DNA of 64,000 bases from positions 186,001 through 250,000 of the forward strand of contig NZ_JPRO01000003.1 in the NCBI RefSeq assembly GCF_000737785.1, written 5' to 3'. Positions 8,103-16,871 of the stretch are shown here, in pieces (within the stretch, counting starts at the first letter, position 1; each line of letters opens with the position of its first letter). The notes below the pieces were generated by a model that was not told the DNA's origin, ran no database searches, and saw nothing but the letters and a program-made list of their open reading frames with translations. The position numbers and the translations under genes are program-made. Origin of the DNA: Chryseobacterium luteum (GTDB lineage Bacteria > Bacteroidota > Bacteroidia > Flavobacteriales > Weeksellaceae).

Positions 8103-10436
8103 ATGAAATTTATAGCTACAGCAGTCTTCCTTTTCGGAGGTTTAGGATGGGCCCTTGCCCAGAATTTTGGGAATATTTCCGGAGTTCTCAGGCAGCACAA
8201 CGGAGAAGTTCTTCGTGAAGCAACCGTAGAATTGGTAGAAACCAATAAGCATACCCTTACCGATCAGGACGGGAAATTCAGTTTTGAACATCTTACCGAT
8301 GGTGATTATCATATCAGGATTCAGGTGATAGGCTCGGCAGAGAAGACCATTGAAGTGAAGGTTGTACAGAATGAGCCTGTTATGGTCAATTACCAGTTTG
8401 AGAAAGAAAATATTTCCGCGATACAGGAAATCACACTTTCCAGCAATATCAATAAGTTTTCTAAAAAGGAAAGCCCTTATGTATCGAAGCTTCCATTAAA
8501 AAATATGGAAACACCGCAGGTTTATATCAGCGTTCCCAAGGAACTTATCCAGGAGCAGATTGCAGTGAATTTAGGAAGTATCTCAAAAAATATTCCGGGT
8601 GCAGGTATTCCTATGCTGGCCAATCAGGGACGTGTGACTTTTCTTTCCCGCGGATTTACAACTGAGCCTATGGTGAGAAATGGGATCTCGGGCTTCGCTT
8701 ATACAACCATTGATCCTGCCAATCTTGAAAAGGTGGAAGCTATAAAAGGACCTTCAGCTACTTTATTCGGATCGAATCTTTCTACTTACGGAGGCTTATT
8801 CAACAGGGTGACGAAAAAACCATTTAACGGTTTCGGAGGTGAAGTGTCTTATACCGCAGGAAGCTGGAATTACAACCGGGTTGCAATGGATGTGAATACT
8901 GCTGTCAATAGTGATAAAACCATTCTTTTCAGATTAAATGGTGCGGCTACTTTTCAAAAAAGTTTTCAGGACCTGGGTTTCAGCAATGCACTTTCTGTTG
9001 CACCGTCAGTTTCCTATCAGATCAATGATAGGCTGTCCCTTCTATTTGATATAGAGTATGGGCATGAAAAGGCAACATCGGTTGTAAGATTCAATCCTTT
9101 TTTAGGAAGCAATAAAGTACAGTCTATTGCAGATATGGGATTTCCTTATAACAGATTATTCGGAAGCAACGCGATTCCCTATGAAACCGAAATGATGAAT
9201 ATTTTTGCACAGATGAATTATAAAATTTCGGATAACTGGACTTCACAGACGCTTGTATCGCGTGCAAAATCCACCATCGACGGATATATCACCGCTATCA
9301 ACGGAGCTTCTGATACAACGGCCCGTTTACAGGTAATGAAAGGGAATACAAATTTTATTGCGACCAATATCCAGCAGAACTTTATCGGGGATTTTCAGAT
9401 CTCAGGGCACAGAAACAGAATCATTGTGGGGCTGGATTATTACAATAATGCAAACAGTTTTGACAGGGTAACGGTAAATGGTGCACCTTTCGACTTTACC
9501 GGAAATGCTCCTTATGCTGTAAACCAGGCTGCGATTGATAATCTTGTCGCATCCGGAACTCCAAGACTGGAAAAAAACGGAGATAACAGCTATGCTGTTT
9601 ACGTATCGGATGTTTTCAATATTACAGACCGGTTTCTGGCTATGGTAAGTTTAAGGGCAGACCGTTATCAGAATATGGGAGTTACGAATATTGCTCAGAA
9701 TGTAACTACAGGAGATTACTGGCAGACCAATTTTTCTCCGAAATTCGGACTGGTCTATGAAGTGGTAAAGGATAAGGTTTCAGTTTTTGGAAATTATATG
9801 AACGGGTTTACCAATAAAGGAGGTTCTGATATTTCAGGGAACACCTTTAAACCTGAGCAGGCTAATCAAAAAGAATTTGGGGTAAAAGGAGATCTTTTCG
9901 GGCATAAATTGGTGGGAACCATCAGTTATTATGATATTGATGTTAAAAATATGGTGCGTCAGGATCCTGTTAATAATTTATTCTCAATTCAGGACGGAGG
10001 CCAGAGAAGCAAAGGTTTCGAGTTGGAGCTTACCGCCAATCCGGTGAAAGGATTCAATATTATTGCCGGATATGCCTATAATGACAGCAAAATGACCAAA
10101 GCCGATGATAAAATCAATGGTCTTCGTCCTGCGCTTTCCGGGCCGTCTAACCTCTATAACCTTTGGATGAGCTATCAGATCATGAACGGAGAATGGAAAG
10201 GACTGGGAATCGGTTTTGGAGGAAATAAAGGAAATCATTCTTTCCAAACGAATACAACAGCTGCAAAAGTGATCATCCCTGCTTACACTACTTTGGATGC
10301 AACATTGTTTTATGATCACAAAAACTTCAGAGCCGGGATCAAAGTCAATAATTTAACCAATGAAAAGACTTGGTCTGTAAGATTAACGCCACAAAATCCT
10401 ACACAGGTTTTGGGAAGTATTGCCTATAAATTTTAA
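8103..10436 (+). CDS. TonB-dependent siderophore-type outer-membrane receptor
   Basis: The 777-residue protein has a signal peptide (cut near ALAQ), an N-terminal carboxypeptidase-like regulatory domain (about 22-100; GKFSFEHLTDGDYHI), a plug domain (about 125-240; FLSRGF, VEAIKGPSATLFG) and a 22-strand barrel ending in the aromatic signature GSIAYKF. The plug sequence with GPSATLFG followed by GGLFNRVTKKP is typical of siderophore receptors. It imports an iron chelate or similar ligand using TonB energy. No Fur-box-like palindrome is obvious upstream, so iron control is not shown. The gene is monocistronic, facing the tandem beta-barrel genes. Confidence 0.88.
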   Translation: MKFIATAVFLFGGLGWALAQNFGNISGVLRQHNGEVLREATVELVETNKHTLTDQDGKFSFEHLTDGDYHIRIQVIGSAEKTIEVKVVQNEPVMVNYQFEKENISAIQEITLSSNINKFSKKESPYVSKLPLKNMETPQVYISVPKELIQEQIAVNLGSISKNIPGAGIPMLANQGRVTFLSRGFTTEPMVRNGISGFAYTTIDPANLEKVEAIKGPSATLFGSNLSTYGGLFNRVTKKPFNGFGGEVSYTAGSWNYNRVAMDVNTAVNSDKTILFRLNGAATFQKSFQDLGFSNALSVAPSVSYQINDRLSLLFDIEYGHEKATSVVRFNPFLGSNKVQSIADMGFPYNRLFGSNAIPYETEMMNIFAQMNYKISDNWTSQTLVSRAKSTIDGYITAINGASDTTARLQVMKGNTNFIATNIQQNFIGDFQISGHRNRIIVGLDYYNNANSFDRVTVNGAPFDFTGNAPYAVNQAAIDNLVASGTPRLEKNGDNSYAVYVSDVFNITDRFLAMVSLRADRYQNMGVTNIAQNVTTGDYWQTNFSPKFGLVYEVVKDKVSVFGNYMNGFTNKGGSDISGNTFKPEQANQKEFGVKGDLFGHKLVGTISYYDIDVKNMVRQDPVNNLFSIQDGGQRSKGFELELTANPVKGFNIIAGYAYNDSKMTKADDKINGLRPALSGPSNLYNLWMSYQIMNGEWKGLGIGFGGNKGNHSFQTNTTAAKVIIPAYTTLDATLFYDHKNFRAGIKVNNLTNEKTWSVRLTPQNPTQVLGSIAYKF

Positions 10437-10502
10437 ATTCCTTTGTGGAATAAATATCTTTTTTTGATTTCGTTATAAAACTGGTTTTCAAAGGAAAAGT
10501 AA

Positions 10503-10527
10503 AACCCACCGGAAATACCGGTGGGTT
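10503..10527 (-). terminator. terminator of the beta-barrel gene pair
   Basis: A perfect 10-bp stem, AACCCACCGG (10503-10512) with CCGGTGGGTT (10518-10527), has a 5-base loop. Read on the - strand it is followed by a T-rich run (TTTTACTTTT) and lies 36 bases past the stop of the gene ending at 10564. Confidence 0.75.
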
Positions 10528-10563
10528 ACCACAAAAATAATTGAATATGAAGAAAGATGTTTT

Positions 10564-12822
10564 TTATCTTGTTCTGCTCTTGATGGCATCGGATGCGCCT
10601 TCGATGTCTCTTGCTTTTTTCACTTTCTGATTTCCGAAGTTATAGGTTATACTGAAAGTCATCCCTCTTCTGTACTGATCGTTTCTGACATAGTTGTAGT
10701 TCCCTGTTGACTGGGAATCTTCGATCTCTACAATATTTGTTTTCAATACATCATTCACGTTAAGAGCAAAGGTCCAGTCGTTCCAGTTTTTTTTGATGCT
10801 CAGATCCAGGCTCATCAGGTTTTTCAGCATTCCCAGCTCGATCTGCTGCTTATCCACAAAGAAATAATTGACACCCAGGAACCATGTTTTCTTTTTGTCT
10901 AAACGGATGGTGTTATTCGTTTGGATCACCATACTTGTCGATTTTGTCTTATTGGTATAAGTGTCAAAAACCTGCCCGGTAGTTGGATCCGTATTCAATG
11001 TTCCGTTATTGATATTGTGCTGAATCCCAATATTAAAATTCATTGTTAAATACTGCTTGAAAAATGTTTTTTGCATCCCAAGCATAACGGACATTTCCTG
11101 CTTGTCTCCGAAATTGGTTCTGATATAAGCTAATTGTCTGTATCTGACATTATCTCTTATAATCTCTCTCTGCAAAGGAACCTGGGTAATGATATCTTTA
11201 AAATAAGAGTGGTTTAAGATCAGAAAGTATGAACTTTTAAACATATAAGTCAATTCCTGGTTGTAGGTAGAAGATGACTTTACGAATGGATTGTTCTGGG
11301 TATAATTATCCTGGGTAAGGATGTTTTTCACAGGGTTTAATTCCCAGAAGCTCGGTCTTCGCATTCTGCTCGAAAAGGCATAGGAAATATTGTTCTTATT
11401 ATTAATGGCATAATTGAAGCTCAGATAAGGCAGAATATTGTTATAGTTTTGTTCAATCTCCTGGTATTGTTGGTTTTCAGTGTTTTGAGGGTTGTCTGAA
11501 GTTCCCAAGCTTCTGGTGATTTCATATCGTGCTCCCACTTTTCCTGAAAGCTTATCAGAAAATTTCTTTTCAAGCGTTAAATAAACCCCGTAAATGCTTT
11601 CATCATAGATAAAATGATTAAAATCCGGTTTTGAAGCTACAAGGTTTCCTTTTTTGTCATATGAATAAGTATAGTTCTTAGTATCGTTATCTGTTTTGGT
11701 TTTATTGAAATTTCCACCCACAGAAGCTGTAAAATCATTCTTAAACTTCCGGATATAATCTACCGTTCCTGAAAAATTGTTGATAACCTGCGGAATTTCC
11801 TGGGTGATTTTTTGGCCTAATTGTGTAAAATCATTTGATATTCCCGGAACTAAAGTCCTGTTGTCAGAAAACTGCGATCTTCTGTAGTTCAGGTAGGCTG
11901 CATTCACATTTAACTTGCTTCCCAGAGAATCTGTTTTTAATTCATAATTTAGATTTACTGAATTGTTGTAATAATGAGCGTCTTCTCTGTTCTCAGATTT
12001 ATTGTATTCAATTGATTTTAAACTGCCGTCGGTATTGTAATTTCTTAATGTATTCAGTAGATCTACTGTAGAATCATTACTTTTATTGTACCATGAATTC
12101 CAGGTAAGCGCCAGGTTACTGTTATCCGTTAACTGATAATCGAAATTTAAATATCCTCCAAGATTTTTGTTCGGATCAATGATATCACCAACAGATTCAT
12201 TAGAGATTAAGCTTGTTCCGTTCCTTAAAACATAAGACTGGGCCTGAATATTCTCTCCTGTAAAAATATTACCGCTGATTCCCAGTTTATCTTTTCTGTA
12301 GTTCAGAGAAAGTGAGGCGCTGGAACCGTTATATTTGTTCTGCATATTACTCATCCTCATGTTTCCGTTCAGTCCGTCGCTCATTTTTTTCTTCATCACG
12401 ATATTGATGATTCCGTCTGAAGATTCTACCTGGTATTCACTGCCCGGAACAGTGATGACCTCAATTTTCTGGATGTTTTCTGCAGGTGTGCTCTTAAGAA
12501 GCTGTACCAGGGATTCCGCATCCATATTAGTTTTTCTTCCGTTGATATAGATCAGGGCATTATTCTTTCCGGCAATCTTTAACGTTTTATCATCGGTTGA
12601 AGATAAAAGAGGCGTCTGCTTCAGGAGATCAAAAGTAGTATTTCCTTTGGCAACCGGAGAAGCTGCAACATCGTATACAAAACGGTCACTCTGTTTTTTA
12701 AAGACCTGCTTCGTAATCGTGATGCCTTCTATGGATTTTGCTTTTACCGTATCGGATTTTTTTTCCTGGGCAAAAATTACGCTTCCTGACATAGCTGCCG
12801 CCAGTATAATTATCTTTTTCAT
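10564..12822 (-). CDS. outer-membrane beta-barrel (TonB-receptor-like) protein, paralog A
   Basis: The 752-residue protein has a signal peptide (MSGSVIFAQ), a plug-like domain (about 30-135: KKQSDRFVYDVAASP, LIYINGRKTNMDAESL, ENIQKIEVITVPGSEY) and a long barrel of the outer-membrane-protein beta-barrel family (PF14905 type), ending in tyrosine-rich TYNFG and a charged tail rather than the usual aromatic terminus. It lacks the carboxypeptidase-like N-domain common in this family. It lies 65 bases downstream of a clear paralog in the same orientation (positions 12888-15155) and probably shares its transcript. The substrate is unknown. Confidence 0.82.
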   Translation of the reverse strand: MKKIIILAAAMSGSVIFAQEKKSDTVKAKSIEGITITKQVFKKQSDRFVYDVAASPVAKGNTTFDLLKQTPLLSSTDDKTLKIAGKNNALIYINGRKTNMDAESLVQLLKSTPAENIQKIEVITVPGSEYQVESSDGIINIVMKKKMSDGLNGNMRMSNMQNKYNGSSASLSLNYRKDKLGISGNIFTGENIQAQSYVLRNGTSLISNESVGDIIDPNKNLGGYLNFDYQLTDNSNLALTWNSWYNKSNDSTVDLLNTLRNYNTDGSLKSIEYNKSENREDAHYYNNSVNLNYELKTDSLGSKLNVNAAYLNYRRSQFSDNRTLVPGISNDFTQLGQKITQEIPQVINNFSGTVDYIRKFKNDFTASVGGNFNKTKTDNDTKNYTYSYDKKGNLVASKPDFNHFIYDESIYGVYLTLEKKFSDKLSGKVGARYEITRSLGTSDNPQNTENQQYQEIEQNYNNILPYLSFNYAINNKNNISYAFSSRMRRPSFWELNPVKNILTQDNYTQNNPFVKSSSTYNQELTYMFKSSYFLILNHSYFKDIITQVPLQREIIRDNVRYRQLAYIRTNFGDKQEMSVMLGMQKTFFKQYLTMNFNIGIQHNINNGTLNTDPTTGQVFDTYTNKTKSTSMVIQTNNTIRLDKKKTWFLGVNYFFVDKQQIELGMLKNLMSLDLSIKKNWNDWTFALNVNDVLKTNIVEIEDSQSTGNYNYVRNDQYRRGMTFSITYNFGNQKVKKARDIEGASDAIKSRTR

Positions 12823-12887
12823 GTTTATTCTTATTTAAGTGCCGCTGTGAAACGGTAGTGGTTGTTGTTTTATTTTTGTGGTAGAAA

Positions 12888-15155
12888 TTAAGTCCTTGAT
12901 TTTATAGCATCGTTAGCCGATTTCATTTCTCTTGCTTTTTTCAGTTTCTGGTTCCCGAAGTTGTACGTTACCCCGATATTCAGAATTCTTGGATATTCGA
13001 AGTTCATAACATTATTGTAGCTTCCGTTAGGCTGTATTCCCTGGATACTGTTATAATTCTGGTTGAATACATCATACACTTCCGCTACAAAGGTCCAGTC
13101 GCCCATAATTTTCTTTAGGCTCACATCGAAGCTTTGTCTTACCCCAAGAGTTCCGCTTTCTATTTTCACTTTGCTGCCGTAGTAGTAATTCACTCCTAAG
13201 AACCAATCCTTATTGGAAGAAAGACGGATATTGTTGTTGATATTAGCGGATATATTGAAGTTTTTGAAATTGATTATATAAGGTCTAACAACTTCTGTAT
13301 ATAATGGATCAGGAACTGTCGTAGGATCTTCCAATACTTTCCCCTTGTAAATGTTATATCCTAAATTCACAGAATAGTTGGTTGTCCAGATCTCTTTGAA
13401 CCATGATTTATTCATTCCTAAGGTCAGACCGAACTGTTTGTTATTCCCATAATTAGTTCTGATGTATCTTAAAAATTTAGTGGTAACTAATTTTGTTGCC
13501 CCGTTAGGGCCGTATATGATATTTCCTTTCTTATCTTTTTCAGGTCCTGTGATCGTTCCTTGAAGCGGTATTTGGTTTGAAGCGTCCTCTACATAATTGA
13601 AACTAAGGTTGGCAAAAAATGCATTCTTGTACATGTAATTTATTTCCTGGTTATAAAACTTGGAAGCTAGTACGAATGGGTTATTCTGCGTATAATTATT
13701 CGGAGTGAAATAGGTTCTCGAAGGATTCAGTTCCCAGAATCTCGGTCTTCTGATTCTGCTGGAGAAACTGTAGGTAAGATTATGATCTGCGTTGATGGCA
13801 TAATTCAGATTAAGATAGGGCAGAAGGTTATTATAGTTTCTGTCAAAACTTGTTTTTTCCAGGATTTCACCGCTGCTTTTGGTCATTTCATAACGGGCTC
13901 CTATTTTTCCTGAAAGTTTTTCACTCAGCTTTCTTTCATAAGTCAGATAAGCCCCAAATATTCTTTCCTTATAAATAAAGTGATTCGTCTGGTTAATGTC
14001 ATTCACAAAACTGTTGTCTACCAGAACATCCTGTCTTGTATCATTGTCGGTATTTGTGTTGTTGTAACTTACTCCCATCAGCCAGGTATGGCCTTTGGCC
14101 GTTTTTTTAAGATAGTCGATGTTGGCAGCATAGTTGTTGATGATCTGAGGTACCGACTGTCTCAATGCGCTGTAAATGCTGTTCTCATCAATATCAGAAC
14201 TATTCGTTAGAGGATAGCTTTTGTTGATGCTCATTTTATTCCTGTTAAACGATAAATAAGATACATTGGAGGTAAGCTTGCTTCCGATAGAATCCATTTT
14301 TATTTCATAATTCAAATTGAAAGAATGGTTTCTGGTCTGTGCATTTTCATGATTCACCGTTCTGTTTTTCAGAACACCGTTTTCCCAGTTTGTCACATCC
14401 AGAATAGAGTTGAAGCTTTTATTATACCTCCCGTTATATGTAAACCCTAAACTGTGATTCTTATTGATCTCATAATCAATATTAATGCTTCCGCCTAGAT
14501 TTTTATTAGGATCATCATTGTAACCTAAAGATTCATTTCTGAAGGTAGAGTCTCCATTAGACAGTGTATATCTTTCTCTGCCTGTCCAGCTTCCCGTATT
14601 GAAGTTTGAGTTTACAGACCATTTGTTTTTTCTGAAATTAAATGAAGCGCCTGCGGAAGGATTATTATAGTAGGCCTGCTCATTATTCATTTTCAGTGTT
14701 CCGTTGTAGCCGTCATTTTTCTTCTTTTTCATCACAATATTGATGACCCCTTCATTCGATTCTACCTGGAATTCACTTCCCGGAGTGGTGATCACTTCAA
14801 TTTTCTGGATATCTTCAGATGGAGTTCCTTTCAGCATTTCAATCAGGGCCTCGGCATCCATATTGGTTTTTTTATTGTTGATGTAGATCACCACATCAGA
14901 TTTTCCCATGATCTTCAATGATTTTCCGTCTATGCTGGAGATCATTGGAGTCTGCTTCAAAAGATTGAATGTATTGGTTCCCTTGGCAATCGGGGAAGAG
15001 GCTACATCGTAGATGAAACGGTCACTTTGTTTTTTGAAAACCTGCTTCCTGATATTGACTGCTTCAATGTTTTTTATTTTCAGAGTATCTTTTGTCTGCT
15101 GGGCAGCTGCCAGTCCGCTGAAAAATAGGGCGGCAATTAAAATCTGAGCTTTCAT
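12888..15155 (-). CDS. outer-membrane beta-barrel (TonB-receptor-like) protein, paralog B
   Basis: The 755-residue protein shows a signal peptide (LAAAQQ) and the same plug segment as its downstream neighbour (KKQSDRFIYDVASSP, VIYINNKKTNMDAEAL, EDIQKIEVITTPGSEF), the barrel signature RIRRPRFWELNPSRTYFTP, and the same basic end (KKAREMKSANDAIKSRT). The similarity continues to the last residues, so the pair arose by tandem duplication. I chose the second of two adjacent ATG codons (MKAQ...). A good promoter lies 54 bases upstream. The ligand is unknown. Confidence 0.82.
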   Translation of the reverse strand: MKAQILIAALFFSGLAAAQQTKDTLKIKNIEAVNIRKQVFKKQSDRFIYDVASSPIAKGTNTFNLLKQTPMISSIDGKSLKIMGKSDVVIYINNKKTNMDAEALIEMLKGTPSEDIQKIEVITTPGSEFQVESNEGVINIVMKKKKNDGYNGTLKMNNEQAYYNNPSAGASFNFRKNKWSVNSNFNTGSWTGRERYTLSNGDSTFRNESLGYNDDPNKNLGGSINIDYEINKNHSLGFTYNGRYNKSFNSILDVTNWENGVLKNRTVNHENAQTRNHSFNLNYEIKMDSIGSKLTSNVSYLSFNRNKMSINKSYPLTNSSDIDENSIYSALRQSVPQIINNYAANIDYLKKTAKGHTWLMGVSYNNTNTDNDTRQDVLVDNSFVNDINQTNHFIYKERIFGAYLTYERKLSEKLSGKIGARYEMTKSSGEILEKTSFDRNYNNLLPYLNLNYAINADHNLTYSFSSRIRRPRFWELNPSRTYFTPNNYTQNNPFVLASKFYNQEINYMYKNAFFANLSFNYVEDASNQIPLQGTITGPEKDKKGNIIYGPNGATKLVTTKFLRYIRTNYGNNKQFGLTLGMNKSWFKEIWTTNYSVNLGYNIYKGKVLEDPTTVPDPLYTEVVRPYIINFKNFNISANINNNIRLSSNKDWFLGVNYYYGSKVKIESGTLGVRQSFDVSLKKIMGDWTFVAEVYDVFNQNYNSIQGIQPNGSYNNVMNFEYPRILNIGVTYNFGNQKLKKAREMKSANDAIKSRT

Positions 15156-15208
15156 GATCATTATTTTTTTAGTGGTTTAATAGCTTGTATCTGTTATTAT
15201 CTAACATT

Positions 15209-15247
15209 GCAAAGATATATAATAAAAACAGTATCATGCAATACAAA
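15209..15247 (-). promoter_or_regulatory. promoter of the tandem beta-barrel genes
   Basis: On the - strand TATCTTTGC (15217-15209) matches TAnnTTTG, and a TTG (15241-15239) lies 21 bases upstream, the spacing expected for the Bacteroidota primary sigma factor. A further TTTG sits at 15247-15244. Confidence 0.65.
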
Positions 15248-15481
15248 GTACTTAAAATATTTTAATTGTTAATTTAACTTTCTGATTTTCAGTTGGTAAA
15301 ATTTTGAATTAAAAATTCAACCTCTTTTAACTTTCTATATAATTAGACAATTGAACATCAAAGTTTATTACATCACAGATTAAAATTTGATCAGATTTAA
15401 AAAACAGGTAATGAAATTTAATAAAAAAGCAGTCAAATCTGTTTTGCGATTACTTTAGTATAAACTGAAAATTATTAGCAT

Positions 15482-15762
15482 ATGAAAGAAAAGTACTTAC
15501 TATTAAACGTGTTATTGTTAATGTTTTCATTATAAAAATGAAACTTATTTAAGAGATGAATAATCACAATTCAACCTTGAATCTGATTTTAATTTTAGAA
15601 GTGCAGTACAAAGAAACTTACGCCTGATACACAATGCGTAGTTGTTGAGGTGATTAATTTCGGAGCGGTAAGAACATAGATTTTACTGTCAACGGAATTT
15701 ATACTGATACAAGCGGAAGTCATACCTTCCCATCAACAGGATATTTAATGAGAGATCTCTAA
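15482..15762 (+). pseudogene. decayed small lipoprotein gene
   Basis: Within an otherwise gene-free 660-base gap there are remnants of a small exported protein. An ATG at 15482 opens a signal-peptide-like stretch (MKEKYLLLNVLLLMFSL) ending in a stop at 15533. Downstream in the same frame comes CSTKKLTPDTQCVVVEVINFGA (15602 on, shown here with its cysteine start like a mature lipoprotein). Then a one-base loss near 15667 moves the frame, after which GKNIDFTVNGIYTDTSG... continues to a stop at 15760-15762. Restoring one G makes the two halves read as one sequence. The middle (15533-15600) is not explained. A sequencing error is possible for the frameshift but not for the early stop. The family is not recognised. 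Confidence 0.5.
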
Positions 15763-15786
15763 TTATTTGTCAATTACAGCTTAAAA

Positions 15787-15805
15787 AAGGACCGAAATGG
15801 TCCTT
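15787..15805. terminator. hairpin terminator before the DUF3817 gene end
   Basis: AAGGACC (15787-15793) pairs with GGTCCTT (15799-15805) around GAAAT. On the - strand it is followed by a run of Ts and lies 17 bases past the stop of the DUF3817 gene. Confidence 0.7.
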
Positions 15806-15821
15806 ATTGTATGTTATATTG

Positions 15822-16160
15822 TTATTCTCGGTCGAAGCGGGCCAGTTTTTTGTCTATCCAAATAGTGGCAAAAGGGAAAAACGCGGCAATTAAAGAGAAG
15901 ACACTGTCTTCATCATCCCAGGTGTATATTTTTCTTATGGAAGGCAGAAACAGCAGGTAAAGTGTAAAAAACAATCCGTGAATACTGCCAATAGTACTGA
16001 TATATACGATTGGGAAAACACCTTCCGGATCCGTACGTATCCAGGTCATTGCCGTAAATAGAAAAAACCATGAAACAGCTTCAGCCAAACAGATTTGCTT
16101 AAACCATCTGATAATTTTTTCCTGAGGATATTTTGAGAAATATTTTTCGATAAATTCCAT
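15822..16160 (-). CDS. DUF3817 integral membrane protein
   Basis: The 112-residue protein has three hydrophobic helices. It contains the sequence style of the DUF3817/YdzA family: an N-terminal amphipathic stretch, AEAVSWFFLFTAM, a central GSIHGLFFTLYLLFL, and a last helix with AAFFPFATIWIDKKL. The family has no established function. It stands alone, with a terminator behind it and nadD 84 bases upstream in the same direction. Confidence 0.78.
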   Translation of the reverse strand: MEFIEKYFSKYPQEKIIRWFKQICLAEAVSWFFLFTAMTWIRTDPEGVFPIVYISTIGSIHGLFFTLYLLFLPSIRKIYTWDDEDSVFSLIAAFFPFATIWIDKKLARFDRE

Positions 16161-16244
16161 GCCGTAAAGTATAATTGATGAATTATAAGTGACTCGTTCG
16201 AGCCTGAGCCCTAATTCCTAAAACCTATTTTCTGAATCGCAAAA

Positions 16245-16829
16245 TTACTTATAAAAACTGCTTCCGTCCAAATATTCAAAAACTTCCGGCGGAAGCATTG
16301 GACGTACATTTTTCCCTTCCTTAATCATATTTCTGATCTCGGTGGCAGAAAGCTCGATGACCGGAGCTTTGATCATGGAAATATTCTCATGCTGTAAATA
16401 TTCCGAATCTTTCTTTTCCCCTTCAAAAACCCTTGGGTAAACAATAATATGGTGATTTTTAATCAGGATATCGGAGTTTTTCCATTTGTGAAGGCTGTCA
16501 AGATTATCCTCACCCATGATCAGGCTGAAAGAGTAATCAGGATGCTTTTCATGAAGATAAGTAAGCGTGTCAATAGTATAGCTGGGCTTGGGAAGTGAAA
16601 ACTCCACATTGGAAGCTCTCATTTTCGGGTAACTTTTTACGGCAAGCTGTACCATATCCAGTCGGTTATGATCTTTCAGTAAAGATTTTTTATCCTTAAA
16701 AGGGTTCTGCGGGCTTACCACAAACCACAGTTCATCCATGTCGGAATTTTCCAGAATGTAATTCGCCAGAATTAAATGTCCAATATGTATCGGATTGAAA
16801 GACCCGAAAAATAAGCCGATTTTTTTCAT
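16245..16829 (-). CDS. nadD: nicotinate-nucleotide adenylyltransferase
   Basis: The 194-residue protein converts nicotinate mononucleotide plus ATP to nicotinate adenine dinucleotide in NAD synthesis. The nucleotidyltransferase signature is seen at the N-terminus as GLFFGSFNPIHIGHL (GxFxPxHxGH), and the C-terminal ATP-binding motif as ELSATEIRNMIKEGK (SxTxIR). Length is normal for NadD. It follows recJ in the same direction, separated by 42 bases that contain a solo repeat unit (GATAGGTAACAGGTAGCAG, 16847-16865). Confidence 0.93.
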   Translation of the reverse strand: MKKIGLFFGSFNPIHIGHLILANYILENSDMDELWFVVSPQNPFKDKKSLLKDHNRLDMVQLAVKSYPKMRASNVEFSLPKPSYTIDTLTYLHEKHPDYSFSLIMGEDNLDSLHKWKNSDILIKNHHIIVYPRVFEGEKKDSEYLQHENISMIKAPVIELSATEIRNMIKEGKNVRPMLPPEVFEYLDGSSFYK

Positions 16830-16846
16830 TGATTGTTAAGATAGAT

Positions 16847-16865
16847 GATAGGTAACAGGTAGCAG
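16847..16865. repeat. solo GCAGGT-type intergenic repeat unit
   Basis: GATAGGTAACAGGTAGCAG matches the unit vocabulary of the inverted arms around the four-helix-bundle gene at 32403-32894 (ATAGCAGGT, GGTAGCAG). It fills most of the 42-base recJ-nadD gap. Confidence 0.45.
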
Positions 16866-16871
16866 CTACGG

